This document shows, piece by piece, positions 9,396-17,480 of a stretch of 64,000 nt of DNA (within the stretch, counting starts at the first letter, position 1; each line of letters begins with the position of its first letter). This DNA is from Clostridiales bacterium (GTDB lineage: Bacteria; Bacillota; Clostridia; Oscillospirales; Ruminococcaceae): positions 94,427 to 158,426 of the forward strand of contig JAHZAY010000006.1 in the NCBI GenBank assembly GCA_019423685.1, written 5' to 3'. Under the pieces are notes generated by a model that was given only the letters and a program-made list of their open reading frames with translations, did no database searches and was not told where the DNA came from. Position numbers and translations under genes: made by a program.

Positions 9396-12221
9396 ATGAA
9401 CGATAAAATTGTGATTCACGGCGCCAGGGAGCACAATCTCAAAAATATCGACCTGGAAATTCCGCGGGATAAACTCATTGTTTTTACCGGCCTCTCCGGT
9501 TCGGGCAAGTCGTCGCTTGCCTTCGATACCATCTACGCCGATGGCCAGCGCCGCTATATGGAGAGCCTTTCCTCCTATGCGCGGCAGTTTTTGGGGATGA
9601 TGGAGAAGCCGGATGTCGACGAGATCAGCGGCCTGTCTCCGGCCATCTCGATCGACCAAAAGACAACCTCCAAAAACCCCCGCTCCACCGTGGGCACCGT
9701 CACCGAAATCTATGACTACCTGCGCTTGCTCTATGCGCGCATCGGCATCCCGCACTGCCCCATCTGCGGCAGAGAGATCCGTCAGCAGACGGTGGACCAG
9801 ATGGTGGACAAGATTCTCGAGCTGCCTGAGCGTACCAAAATCCAGATTTTGGCGCCGATTGTCCGCGGAAAGAAGGGCACGCAGCAGAAAGAATTTGAGC
9901 GCGCCCGCAAATCCGGCTTTGTCCGCGTGCGGGTGGACGGCAACCTGTATGACCTGAGCGAGGACATCTCGCTGGAAAAGAACAAAAAGCACAACGTCGA
10001 GATTGTGGTGGACCGTCTGGTGGTCCGCCCGGACATCCATTCCCGCCTGACCGATTCGCTGGAGACGGCCATCGGTTTGACCGGCGGACTGGTGCTGGTC
10101 GACGTAGTGGATGGGGAAGAGATGCTGTTTTCCCAGAACTACGCCTGCCCGGAACACAACATCAGCATCGAGGAGCTCAATCCCCGGATGTTCTCCTTTA
10201 ACAACCCGTTTGGCGCCTGCGAAAAGTGCACCGGCCTTGGCACCTTTATGAGCATCGACCCGGACCTTGTCATCCCGGATAAGACCAAGTCTATCCGCGA
10301 AGGGGCCATCCGTGCCAGCGGCTGGTACTATGTCGAGGGTGGACTGCCCAGCATGTACTATAAGAGCCTTGCAGACCACTATCACTTCTCGATCGACACC
10401 CCCATCAAGGACCTGCCCAAAGAGATTGTGGACATCCTGCTGTACGGCAGCAAGGGCGAGAAGATCAAGATGGTGCGCGACACCGAGGACGTCAAATCCA
10501 CCTACTACACCGAGTTTGAGGGGGTTGCCAACAACCTTGAGCGGCGCTTTCGGGAGACTTCCTCCAACTGGATGCGCGAGGAGATCACCACCTGGATGAA
10601 CTCGGTGGAGTGCCCGCAGTGCCACGGCGACCGCCTGAAAAAGGAGAGTTTGGCGGTGCTGGTGGGCGGTCTGAACATCAGCCAGCTCTGCAAGCTGTCG
10701 GTGACGGCGATGCTCGACTTTTTTGACAACCTCCAGCTCACCGAGAAGGAGCAGCAGATCTCCCACCTCATCATCAAGGAGATCCGTTCCCGGTTGGAGT
10801 TTTTGCGCAACGTCGGTTTGGAGTACCTCACCCTTTCCCGCGCGTCGGCCACCCTCTCGGGCGGTGAAAGCCAGCGCATCCGTCTGGCCACCCAGATCGG
10901 TTCTTCGCTGATGGGCGTGCTGTATATTCTGGATGAGCCGAGCATCGGCCTGCACCAGCGGGACAACGACAAGCTCATCGCCACCCTGCGCCACCTGCGG
11001 GATCTGGGCAATACGGTCATCGTGGTGGAGCACGATGAGGACACCATGTATGCCGCAGACTACATCGTCGACATCGGCCCGGGAGCGGGCGTGCACGGCG
11101 GAGAGGTGGTCTGTGCAGGACCGGTGGAGACCATCAAAGCCTGCGACCGGTCGATCACCGGCCAGTACCTGAGCGGGAAGAAGAAGATCCCCATTCCGCA
11201 AACCCGCCGTCCCGGCAACGGCAAGGTCATCACCATCAAAGGAGCTGCCCAGAACAACCTGAAAAACATCGACGTCTCCATCCCGCTGGGGACCTTCACC
11301 GCCGTCACCGGAGTCTCGGGGTCGGGCAAGTCGTCGCTGATCAACGAGATTCTCTATAAGGGCCTTGCGGCCAAGCTCAATCTTGCCAAGACCCGTCCCG
11401 GCAAGCACAAAGAGATCGAGGGCATTGAGGCGCTGGACAAGGTCATCGAGATCAGCCAGAGCCCCATCGGGCGGACTCCGCGCTCCAACCCCGCCACCTA
11501 CACCGGCGTATTCACCGATATCCGCCAGCTTTTTGCACAGACCTCCGAGGCCAAGGCGCGCGGTTATGACAGCGGGAGATTTTCCTTTAACGTCAAGGGC
11601 GGCCGCTGTGAAGCCTGTGAGGGCGACGGCATCCTGCAGATCGAGATGCACTTTTTACCGGACATCTATGTCCCCTGCGAGGTCTGCAAGGGCAAGCGGT
11701 ATAACCGCGAGACGCTGGAGGTAAAATATAAGGACAAGAACATCAGCGATGTGCTGGAGATGACCGCCGAGGAGGCGCTGGTCTTTTTTGAAAATCTGCC
11801 GCGCATTGCCCGCAAGATCAAGACGCTGTGCGATGTGGGGTTGGGCTATGTCAAGCTCGGTCAGCCGGCCACAACTCTCTCGGGCGGCGAAGCACAGAGG
11901 GTCAAACTTGCCACCGAGCTGTCCAAAAAGGCCACCGGCAAGACCATCTATATCCTCGATGAGCCCACCACCGGCCTGCACGCAGCGGATGTGCACAAGC
12001 TGATCGAGGTGTTGCAGACGCTGGTGGATGCCGGCAACACCGTCGTCGTCATCGAACACAATCTCGACGTCATCAAGACTGCCGACTACATCATCGACCT
12101 CGGCCCTGAGGGCGGCGACCGCGGCGGACAGATTGTCGCCACCGGCACTCCGGAACAGGTGGCGCAGTGCGAGGGCTCCTATACCGGGCAGTACCTCAAA
12201 AAGGTGCTGCAAAGGCGCTGA
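9396..12221 (+). CDS. uvrA: excinuclease ABC subunit A
   Basis: Damage-recognition ATPase of nucleotide excision repair, 941 aa, normal length. Two ABC cassettes: Walker A GLSGSGKSSLAFDTIYADGQ (N) and GVSGSGKSSLINEIL (C), with signatures LSGGESQRIRLA and LSGGEAQRVKLA. Zinc-finger cysteine pairs are seen in HCPICGREI, CEKCTGLG/CPQCHGDR and CEACEGDGILQ/CEVCKGKRYNRE. AAAAAGGAG precedes ATG 9396. It lies downstream of uvrB in the same direction, probably co-transcribed. Confidence 0.99.
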   Translation: MNDKIVIHGAREHNLKNIDLEIPRDKLIVFTGLSGSGKSSLAFDTIYADGQRRYMESLSSYARQFLGMMEKPDVDEISGLSPAISIDQKTTSKNPRSTVGTVTEIYDYLRLLYARIGIPHCPICGREIRQQTVDQMVDKILELPERTKIQILAPIVRGKKGTQQKEFERARKSGFVRVRVDGNLYDLSEDISLEKNKKHNVEIVVDRLVVRPDIHSRLTDSLETAIGLTGGLVLVDVVDGEEMLFSQNYACPEHNISIEELNPRMFSFNNPFGACEKCTGLGTFMSIDPDLVIPDKTKSIREGAIRASGWYYVEGGLPSMYYKSLADHYHFSIDTPIKDLPKEIVDILLYGSKGEKIKMVRDTEDVKSTYYTEFEGVANNLERRFRETSSNWMREEITTWMNSVECPQCHGDRLKKESLAVLVGGLNISQLCKLSVTAMLDFFDNLQLTEKEQQISHLIIKEIRSRLEFLRNVGLEYLTLSRASATLSGGESQRIRLATQIGSSLMGVLYILDEPSIGLHQRDNDKLIATLRHLRDLGNTVIVVEHDEDTMYAADYIVDIGPGAGVHGGEVVCAGPVETIKACDRSITGQYLSGKKKIPIPQTRRPGNGKVITIKGAAQNNLKNIDVSIPLGTFTAVTGVSGSGKSSLINEILYKGLAAKLNLAKTRPGKHKEIEGIEALDKVIEISQSPIGRTPRSNPATYTGVFTDIRQLFAQTSEAKARGYDSGRFSFNVKGGRCEACEGDGILQIEMHFLPDIYVPCEVCKGKRYNRETLEVKYKDKNISDVLEMTAEEALVFFENLPRIARKIKTLCDVGLGYVKLGQPATTLSGGEAQRVKLATELSKKATGKTIYILDEPTTGLHAADVHKLIEVLQTLVDAGNTVVVIEHNLDVIKTADYIIDLGPEGGDRGGQIVATGTPEQVAQCEGSYTGQYLKKVLQRR

Positions 12222-12295
12222 GCAGCAAGAGAGGCTTCCAACGCTTTGACGGGAAATGGGTTGGCAAATGTTGCGGGATTTGTCGGTTTTGTCCC

Positions 12296-12324
12296 TTTAC
12301 AATGATATACCTGCTTGGTATAAT
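12296..12324 (+). promoter_or_regulatory. promoter of the flavodiiron gene
   Basis: TTTACA (12296-12301), 17-nt spacer, TATAAT (12319-12324). Confidence 0.8.
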
Positions 12325-12397
12325 TATGTCAGAAAATTCAAACAGCGCCGTTGCCAGGCGTCTGATAGGCTTGATAGACCAGAAAGGAAGATGAAAG

Positions 12398-13606
12398 ATG
12401 TCCGCTGTAAAAATTACTGATGGAATCTACTCTGTTGGAATTCAGAACCCCAATATGCGTGTCTTTGACATTGTCATGCAGACCGATTCCGGAACCACCT
12501 ATAACTCCTATATTGTACGCGGCAGTGAGAAAACTGCCCTGATCGAGACCTGCCACGAGGGCTTCTTCGACCTGTATGTCGAGAACATCCGCGAGGTCTG
12601 CGATCCCAAGGAGATCGACTACATCGTGATGAACCACAATGAGCCGGACCACTCCGGTGCAATGGCCAAGCTGCTTGCGCTGATGCCAAACGCCAAACTG
12701 GTTGCTTCGATTGCCGGCGCAAACTATCTGCGCAACATCACCAACCACTGCGATCTGGACATCCACAAGGCTAAGGACGGCGAGGTGCTGGATCTGGGCG
12801 GCAAGACCCTGACCTTCCTCTCGGCTCCAAACCTGCATTGGCCGGATTCGATGTTCACCTACGTCAAGGAGGACAACGTCCTGTTCACCTGCGACTTTTT
12901 GGGCTGCCACTACTGCGAGCCGTACACCTTCGACTACAATGTAGCCTATCCAAAGGCGTATGACGCTGCGCTCAAGCTCTACTACGGCGCCATCTTCGGC
13001 CCATTTACCTCCTTTGTCCGCAAAGGTCTGGAGAAGATAAAAGCTCTGCCGCAGAAACCGGACTTCATCTGCACCAGCCACGGTCCGGTCCTCACCAAAG
13101 ATGGCCTGATGGACAAGGTCATTGCAAGCTATGAGCAGTGGTCCGCACCGGTTGAGAACAAGGTGCCGCTGATCCCGGTATTTTATACCTCCGCTTACGG
13201 CAACACCGCCAAGATTGCTCAGAAGATCCGCGAGGGCATCCTCGAAGCAAAACCGGACGCTGAGTGCAACACCTACGACATCATCGAGCACGATATGGGT
13301 CAGCTGCATGAACTGGCAAACCGCTCCAACGCCTTTGCAGTGGGCAGCCCAACCCTGAACCGCGATGCGGTTCCGCCGGTATGGAATCTGCTTGCGGGCA
13401 TCGATGCGGTCAATTCCGCGAAAAAGCCGGTACTGGTATTTGGCTCCTACGGCTGGACCGGTGAGGCGGTCGGCAATATTCAGGCGCGCCTGATGGGACT
13501 GAAGATGAACGTCTTCGAGAACGGCTTTAAGGTCAACTTTGTTCCGACCGAAGAGGACCTGGAAGCGGCCAAAGAGATGGGCAAATCCTTTGCAATGAGC
13601 TTCTAA
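12398..13606 (+). CDS. fprA: flavodiiron protein (A-type flavoprotein, FprA/ROO)
   Basis: Reduces O2 to water and/or NO to N2O in anaerobes. 402 aa: an N-terminal metallo-beta-lactamase-like diiron domain with H-x-E-x-D-H in MNHNEPDHSGAM, plus downstream His ligands (NLHWPDSMFTY, CTSHGPVLTKDG), and a C-terminal flavodoxin domain beginning YTSAYGNTAKIAQKIREGI. No rubredoxin or flavin-reductase extension, so it is class A and needs an external electron donor. AGAAAGGAAGATG precedes the ATG. The next gene is a flavoprotein, making a small oxidative/nitrosative defence locus. Confidence 0.95.
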   Translation: MSAVKITDGIYSVGIQNPNMRVFDIVMQTDSGTTYNSYIVRGSEKTALIETCHEGFFDLYVENIREVCDPKEIDYIVMNHNEPDHSGAMAKLLALMPNAKLVASIAGANYLRNITNHCDLDIHKAKDGEVLDLGGKTLTFLSAPNLHWPDSMFTYVKEDNVLFTCDFLGCHYCEPYTFDYNVAYPKAYDAALKLYYGAIFGPFTSFVRKGLEKIKALPQKPDFICTSHGPVLTKDGLMDKVIASYEQWSAPVENKVPLIPVFYTSAYGNTAKIAQKIREGILEAKPDAECNTYDIIEHDMGQLHELANRSNAFAVGSPTLNRDAVPPVWNLLAGIDAVNSAKKPVLVFGSYGWTGEAVGNIQARLMGLKMNVFENGFKVNFVPTEEDLEAAKEMGKSFAMSF

Positions 13607-13631
13607 TGTACACCAGCAAGATAGTTGCTTT

Positions 13632-13669
13632 AAAAGATGGGAAAGAGTTTCTTTCCCATCTTTTGTTTT
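13632..13669 (+). terminator. terminator of fprA
   Basis: 14-bp perfect stem (13632-13645 with 13651-13664), 5-nt loop, then TTTTG-TTTTG. Confidence 0.85.
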
Positions 13670-13703
13670 GTCCGGGAACGGACAGTCAGGAATAGTGCCC
13701 ATC

Positions 13704-13733
13704 TTGTGCGAATAGAGATGTTTGTGGTAAAAT
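13704..13733 (+). promoter_or_regulatory. promoter of the flavoprotein gene
   Basis: TTGTGC (13704-13709), 18-nt spacer, TAAAAT (13728-13733). Confidence 0.5.
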
Positions 13734-13788
13734 ATGGTGGGAAGAAATGTTCCCCTTTGCATCTACTTTTCAGAAAGAAGGAATCACC

Positions 13789-14409
13789 ATGAAGGTACTT
13801 TTGTTAAACGGAAGCCCGCGTCCGAACGGCTGCACCTATACGGCGCTGTCTGAGGTTGCAGCGGCGCTGGAAAAGAACGGCATCGAGACGGAGATTTTCC
13901 AGATCGGCAAAAAGCCGGTGTCCGGCTGCATGGCGTGCGGAGCTTGTGGGAAATTGGGTAAGTGTGTCATCGACGATGTAGTCAACCAATTTGTGGAGAA
14001 GGCGCGCGAAGCGGACGGCTTTATCTTTGGTTCTCCGGTTTATTACGCCAATGCCAGCGGTCAGGTGCGTTCCTTCCTGGACCGCGCCTTTTATAGCGGC
14101 GGAAAGGCCTTCACCGGCAAGCCGGGCGCGGCAGTTGTCAGCTGCCGCCGCGCAGGTTCTACCACCGCGCTGGACGATCTGAACAAATATTTTGGCATCA
14201 ACTGCATGCCGGTCGTTTCCTCTCAGTACTGGAATATGGTACATGGCAATACGCCGGAAGAGGTTCAGCAGGACAAAGAGGGCATGCAAATTATGCGGAC
14301 ACTGGGCAACAATATGGCATGGCTGCTCAAGTGCATCGCAGCAGGCAAGGAGCAGGGAATTGCATTCCCAGAGCGCGAGCCCGCAGTCAAGACAAACTTT
14401 ATTCGATAA
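13789..14409 (+). CDS. NADPH-dependent FMN reductase-fold flavoprotein, putative iron-sulfur flavoprotein
   Basis: 206 aa, flavodoxin-like fold. N-terminal MKVLLLNGSPRPNGCTYTAL is the FMN phosphate-binding loop and IFGSPVYYANASGQVRSFLDR the second flavin loop. Between them C47-x2-C50-x2-C53-x5-C59 is compact and resembles the [4Fe-4S] motif of archaeal/clostridial iron-sulfur flavoproteins (ISF), which shuttle electrons or reduce O2/H2O2. Start 13789 is behind AGAAAGGAATCACC; the longer reading frame from 13747 has no ribosome-binding site. It sits right after the flavodiiron gene but has its own promoter and terminator. The substrate cannot be read from sequence. Confidence 0.88.
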   Translation: MKVLLLNGSPRPNGCTYTALSEVAAALEKNGIETEIFQIGKKPVSGCMACGACGKLGKCVIDDVVNQFVEKAREADGFIFGSPVYYANASGQVRSFLDRAFYSGGKAFTGKPGAAVVSCRRAGSTTALDDLNKYFGINCMPVVSSQYWNMVHGNTPEEVQQDKEGMQIMRTLGNNMAWLLKCIAAGKEQGIAFPEREPAVKTNFIR

Positions 14410-14415
14410 AAGAAA

Positions 14416-14450
14416 AAAGGGTCTGGGGATATTCCCCAGGCCCTTTTTTT
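14416..14450 (+). terminator. terminator of the flavoprotein gene
   Basis: AAAGGGTCTGGGGA pairs with TCCCCAGGCCCTTT around TAT (one wobble), followed by seven T. Confidence 0.9.
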
Positions 14451-14549
14451 CCCTTAAAAATGGAAATCGCTTTTTCCAACAAAGCTGATAGCTAAGCCAT
14501 TTGTCTTAGTTTTGCGCTAAGGCCGCACAAAACCGTTACAAATTTTTCC

Positions 14550-14577
14550 TTGACAAGGGGAGATATGGTGATATAAT
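14550..14577 (+). promoter_or_regulatory. promoter of the fatty-acid synthesis operon
   Basis: Consensus TTGACA (14550-14555), 16-nt spacer, TATAAT (14572-14577). It is the only clear strong promoter seen before the 11-kb fab/acc gene run. Confidence 0.85.
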
Positions 14578-14593
14578 TAGTTTGTCAATCTAA
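14577..14593 (+). promoter_or_regulatory. palindromic operator overlapping the fab promoter
   Basis: TTAGTTTG-T-CAATCTAA is a 17-bp palindrome with 7 of 8 pairs matched. It starts on the last base of the -10 and covers the expected transcript start. The first gene of the operon is a MarR-family FabT-like regulator and FabT sites are AT-rich TTTGA/TCAAA palindromes, so this is the likely autoregulatory repressor site. Confidence 0.65.
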
Positions 14594-14647
14594 ATAAAAA
14601 TAACACATGTTACTTTTAAATGGAAGCGCATGAAAGGATGTTTCGAG

Positions 14648-15100
14648 ATGAAGCCGTTTGAAGAACAACTGAATGACTTGATTGTGGATACCTATCGTTC
14701 TATCCTGCGGGTGGAAGAAACAATCCTCAAGCGCTCAGACAGCATCGACCTCACCATCAATGAGATGCACATGCTCGAGGCGGTGGGAAAGGGAAAGAAC
14801 AAACCCAAAACCATCTCCGAAATCGCGGAAGATCTGGGGATCACCCTCCCATCGGTCACGGTGGCGATCAACAAGCTGGTCAAAAAGGGGTATGTCGAGA
14901 AGCTGCGCGGCGAGGAGGATGGCCGCATCGTCTATGTGACCCTGACCAGAATGGGAAAAAAGATCGACTCGGTCCACCGCTATTTTCACGAATCGATGGT
15001 CCGCAGCATTCTCAGCGGGATGAGTGAGGAGGAACAACAGGTGCTCTATCAGGGGATCCTCAAGCTCGATCTTTTTCTGAGAAAGAAGATCAGCGAGTAA
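14648..15100 (+). CDS. fabT: MarR-family regulator of fatty-acid synthesis (FabT-like)
   Basis: About 150 aa winged helix-turn-helix protein. The DNA-binding part is TISEIAEDLGITLPSVTVAINKLVKKGYVEKLRGEEDGRIVYVTLT, the usual MarR HTH and wing. Being the first gene of the fab/acc operon is the standard position of FabT, which in streptococci represses fab genes when bound to acyl-ACP. The N- and C-terminal helices form the dimer. ATG 14648 follows GAAAGG at 10 nt; an in-frame ATG at 14630 is less well placed. No FapR is in the window, so this protein is the likely operon regulator. The symbol is given by context rather than sequence identity. Confidence 0.82.
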   Translation: MKPFEEQLNDLIVDTYRSILRVEETILKRSDSIDLTINEMHMLEAVGKGKNKPKTISEIAEDLGITLPSVTVAINKLVKKGYVEKLRGEEDGRIVYVTLTRMGKKIDSVHRYFHESMVRSILSGMSEEEQQVLYQGILKLDLFLRKKISE

Positions 15101-15146
15101 GAGGGTCCGCGCCTTTGGCAAACTGAAAACGAAAAGAGGAAACGAT

Positions 15147-16097
15147 ATGTTCAAGATACTTTCAACCGGAAGCGCCCTGCCCAAGTGCAGGAAGAGCAAC
15201 GACGACCTCTCCACATTTTTGGACACCAGCGACGAGTGGATCAGTCAGCGCACTGGTATCCGTGAGCGCGCGGTCTGCACCGACGAGACCCTCACCGAGT
15301 TGCTGACGGAAGCTTGCGGTCAGGCCCTTGCGCGTGCCGGTGTGCAGCCACAGGAGCTGGACTTAATCCTGTGCGCCACCATCCGGGGAGACTACATCAC
15401 CCCTTCCCAGGCGTGTGTATTACAGCAGGCGCTGGGCGCGCACTGCCCGGCGATGGACATCAGCGCTGCCTGCACCGGTTTTGTCTATGCGCTGGATGTG
15501 GCGGCGGGATATTTCGCCCGCAAGAAGGTCAAAAAGGTGCTCATCGCAGCGGGCGACACCATGACCCGCTTGGTCAACTGGCAGGACCGCTCCACCTGCG
15601 TCCTTTTTGGGGACGGAGCGGGTGCCGTGGTGCTGGGAGAAGGAGATGCTCTGCGCTCGATTCACCTGACAGCGGATGGCAATGCGCAGGTGCTGGGAAT
15701 TCCCCATGTCAGCGGCAACAGCCCGTTCGACACGCTGCAAAAGCAGGAAAGCTACCTGCACATGAACGGCAAAGAGGTCTATAAATTTGCGGTATCTTCT
15801 TTTTGCAGGGATGTCCAGACGGTCTGTGAGGAAGCGGGGATTTCCCTGGAGCAGATCGACTGGCTGGTGCCGCATCAGGCGAACATGCGCATCATCGAGG
15901 CTGCTGCCCACAAGCTCAAAATCCCGATGGAGCGGTGCTTGACCGGCATCGAGCACATGGGAAACATCTCTGCGGCGAGCATCCCGATTGTGATGGACAA
16001 CGCCAACTGCGCCGGAAAATTTCATCCCGGCGATCTGCTGGCCCTGACCGCTTTTGGCGCGGGACTCACTACCGGCGCCTGCATTTTACAGTGGTAA
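15147..16097 (+). CDS. fabH: 3-oxoacyl-ACP synthase III
   Basis: Initiates fatty-acid synthesis by condensing a short acyl-CoA with malonyl-ACP. 316 aa, thiolase fold. Catalytic triad: Cys109 in DISAACTGFVYAL, His in WLVPHQANMRII and Asn in EHMGNISAASIP. The TGI sequence (SQRTGIRER) and GDGAGAVVLG are also typical. AAAAGAGGAAACG precedes ATG 15147. It is the second gene of the operon. Confidence 0.98.
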   Translation: MFKILSTGSALPKCRKSNDDLSTFLDTSDEWISQRTGIRERAVCTDETLTELLTEACGQALARAGVQPQELDLILCATIRGDYITPSQACVLQQALGAHCPAMDISAACTGFVYALDVAAGYFARKKVKKVLIAAGDTMTRLVNWQDRSTCVLFGDGAGAVVLGEGDALRSIHLTADGNAQVLGIPHVSGNSPFDTLQKQESYLHMNGKEVYKFAVSSFCRDVQTVCEEAGISLEQIDWLVPHQANMRIIEAAAHKLKIPMERCLTGIEHMGNISAASIPIVMDNANCAGKFHPGDLLALTAFGAGLTTGACILQW

Positions 16098-16172
16098 TTA
16101 TCCAGCGCACCTTACCGAGAGTTGGATAACGATAAATTGCATTTTTTTAAAAACAGTAGGAGGAAATGAACT

Positions 16173-16397
16173 ATGGTACTGGAGAAAGTAATTAAAATTT
16201 TGGCAGAGTACAAGGAGTGCGACGAGAGCGAGATCCACGAGGATTCCACCTTTGAGGAGCTGGAGCTGGACAGCCTGGACACCGTCGATTTGATGATGAG
16301 CTTTGAGGACGAGTTCGGCATCCAGATGGAGATGAGCGAGGACATGAAAACGGTCGGCGACGTTGTCAAAGCCATCGAAGCACAGCTGGACAAATAG
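16173..16397 (+). CDS. acpP: acyl carrier protein
   Basis: 74-aa acidic four-helix protein. Ser34 in ELDSLDTVDLMM is the phosphopantetheine attachment site (DSL motif). GTAGGAGGAAATGAACT precedes ATG 16173. It carries the growing acyl chain for the Fab enzymes encoded around it. A 7-bp inverted repeat (TTATCCA/TGGATAA) lies in the 75 nt upstream, and a long hairpin follows the gene. Confidence 0.97.
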   Translation: MVLEKVIKILAEYKECDESEIHEDSTFEELELDSLDTVDLMMSFEDEFGIQMEMSEDMKTVGDVVKAIEAQLDK

Positions 16398-16414
16398 GAA
16401 AGGCGTCGGCCTTT

Positions 16415-16457
16415 GTCAAGGGAAAATCAAGGGGTATCCCCTTGATTTTCCCTTGAC
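16415..16457 (+). repeat. 20-bp perfect hairpin between acpP and fabK
   Basis: 16415-16434 is perfectly complementary to 16438-16457 with a 3-nt TAT loop. No T-run follows, so full termination is unlikely. It sits directly after acpP, the gene that needs the most product, and could protect the 3-prime end of the upstream mRNA or be a processing site. The left arm resembles the one at 7116-7130. Confidence 0.8.
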
Positions 16458-16522
16458 CGTATCTTGATGGGGAAGAGAAAAGACAGTCCCAATCTTGCCC
16501 ATGTGGAAAGGAAGAAAACCCA

Positions 16523-17470
16523 ATGATTAAGACAAAACTTTGCGAACTTTTAAACATTCAGTACCCAATTTTCCAGGGTGGCATGGCGTGGATTGCCGAC
16601 GCTTCCCTTGCAGCGGCAGTCAGCAACGCGGGGGGCCTTGGCATCATCGCTGCCATGAACGCCAATGCGGACTGGCTGCGCGAGGAGATCCACAAGGCGC
16701 GCCAGCTCACCGACAAGGCATTCGGCGTCAACATCATGCTGATGAGCCCCTTTGCCGATGAGGTTGCAGAGGTTGTAATTGAGGAGAAAATCCCGGTTGT
16801 TGTCACCGGCGCGGGCAATCCGGGAAAATATATGAAGAAGTGGGTTGAGGCCGGCATCAAAGTCATCCCGGTTGTCGCCTCCACCGCTATGGCAAAACTG
16901 GTGGAGAGAAGCGGCGCCTTTGCAGTCATTGCAGAGGGCGGCGAGTCCGGCGGCCACATCGGGGAGCTGACCACCATGACTTTGGTTCCGCAGGTCTGCG
17001 ACACCGTCCAGATTCCGGTTTTGGCAGCGGGCGGCATCGCCGATGGCAGAGGTATCGCGGCAGCGCTGATGCTGGGCGCCTGCGGCGTGCAGTGTGGAAC
17101 CAGATTTTTGGTTGCAAAGGAATGTACCGTACATCAAAATTATAAAAATAAGATTCTCAAGGCAAAAGACATCGACACCATCGCGACCGGAAAGCGGCTG
17201 GGTCACCCGGTTCGCTGCCTGAAGAATCAATTTAGCCGCAACTTCTTTAAACAGGAGTACAACCCGACCGTCACCGACGAGGAGCTGGAAAAGATGGGCG
17301 CCGGCGCTCTGCGCAAGGCAGCCAAAGAGGGCGACGAGAAGAACGGCAGCTTTATGGCCGGACAGTGCGCCGCCATGGTACACAAGGAGCAGACAGCCAA
17401 AGAGATGATCGAGGAGATGTTTGCTCAGGCAGAACAGATCCTGCGCGGCGCAGGCAGCTTCTGCGAATAG
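16523..17470 (+). CDS. fabK: enoyl-ACP reductase II (FMN-dependent)
   Basis: Last reduction step of each elongation cycle, a flavin enzyme unrelated to FabI. 315 aa TIM barrel: NIQYPIFQGGMAWIADASLAAAVSNAGGLG at the N-terminus, VVVTGAGNPGKYM, AEGGESGGHIGELTTMTLVPQV (FMN phosphate and catalytic His region) and AAGGIADGRGIAAALMLGACGVQCGTRFL. FabK usage is typical of Clostridia and streptococci and implies low triclosan sensitivity. ATG 16523 follows GGAAAGGAAGAAAACCC. fabD begins 10 nt after its stop. Confidence 0.97.
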   Translation: MIKTKLCELLNIQYPIFQGGMAWIADASLAAAVSNAGGLGIIAAMNANADWLREEIHKARQLTDKAFGVNIMLMSPFADEVAEVVIEEKIPVVVTGAGNPGKYMKKWVEAGIKVIPVVASTAMAKLVERSGAFAVIAEGGESGGHIGELTTMTLVPQVCDTVQIPVLAAGGIADGRGIAAALMLGACGVQCGTRFLVAKECTVHQNYKNKILKAKDIDTIATGKRLGHPVRCLKNQFSRNFFKQEYNPTVTDEELEKMGAGALRKAAKEGDEKNGSFMAGQCAAMVHKEQTAKEMIEEMFAQAEQILRGAGSFCE

Positions 17471-17480
17471 GAGGCAGAAT

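Noticed and set aside
9360..11651. 763-codon open frame on the minus strand over uvrA
   Set aside because: Antisense shadow; composition (His/Gly/Asp/Val-rich) is that of reversed codons, and no domain is recognisable.
12338..13762. 474-codon minus-strand frame over fprA
   Set aside because: Shadow of the flavodiiron gene; it also runs through that gene's promoter and terminator.
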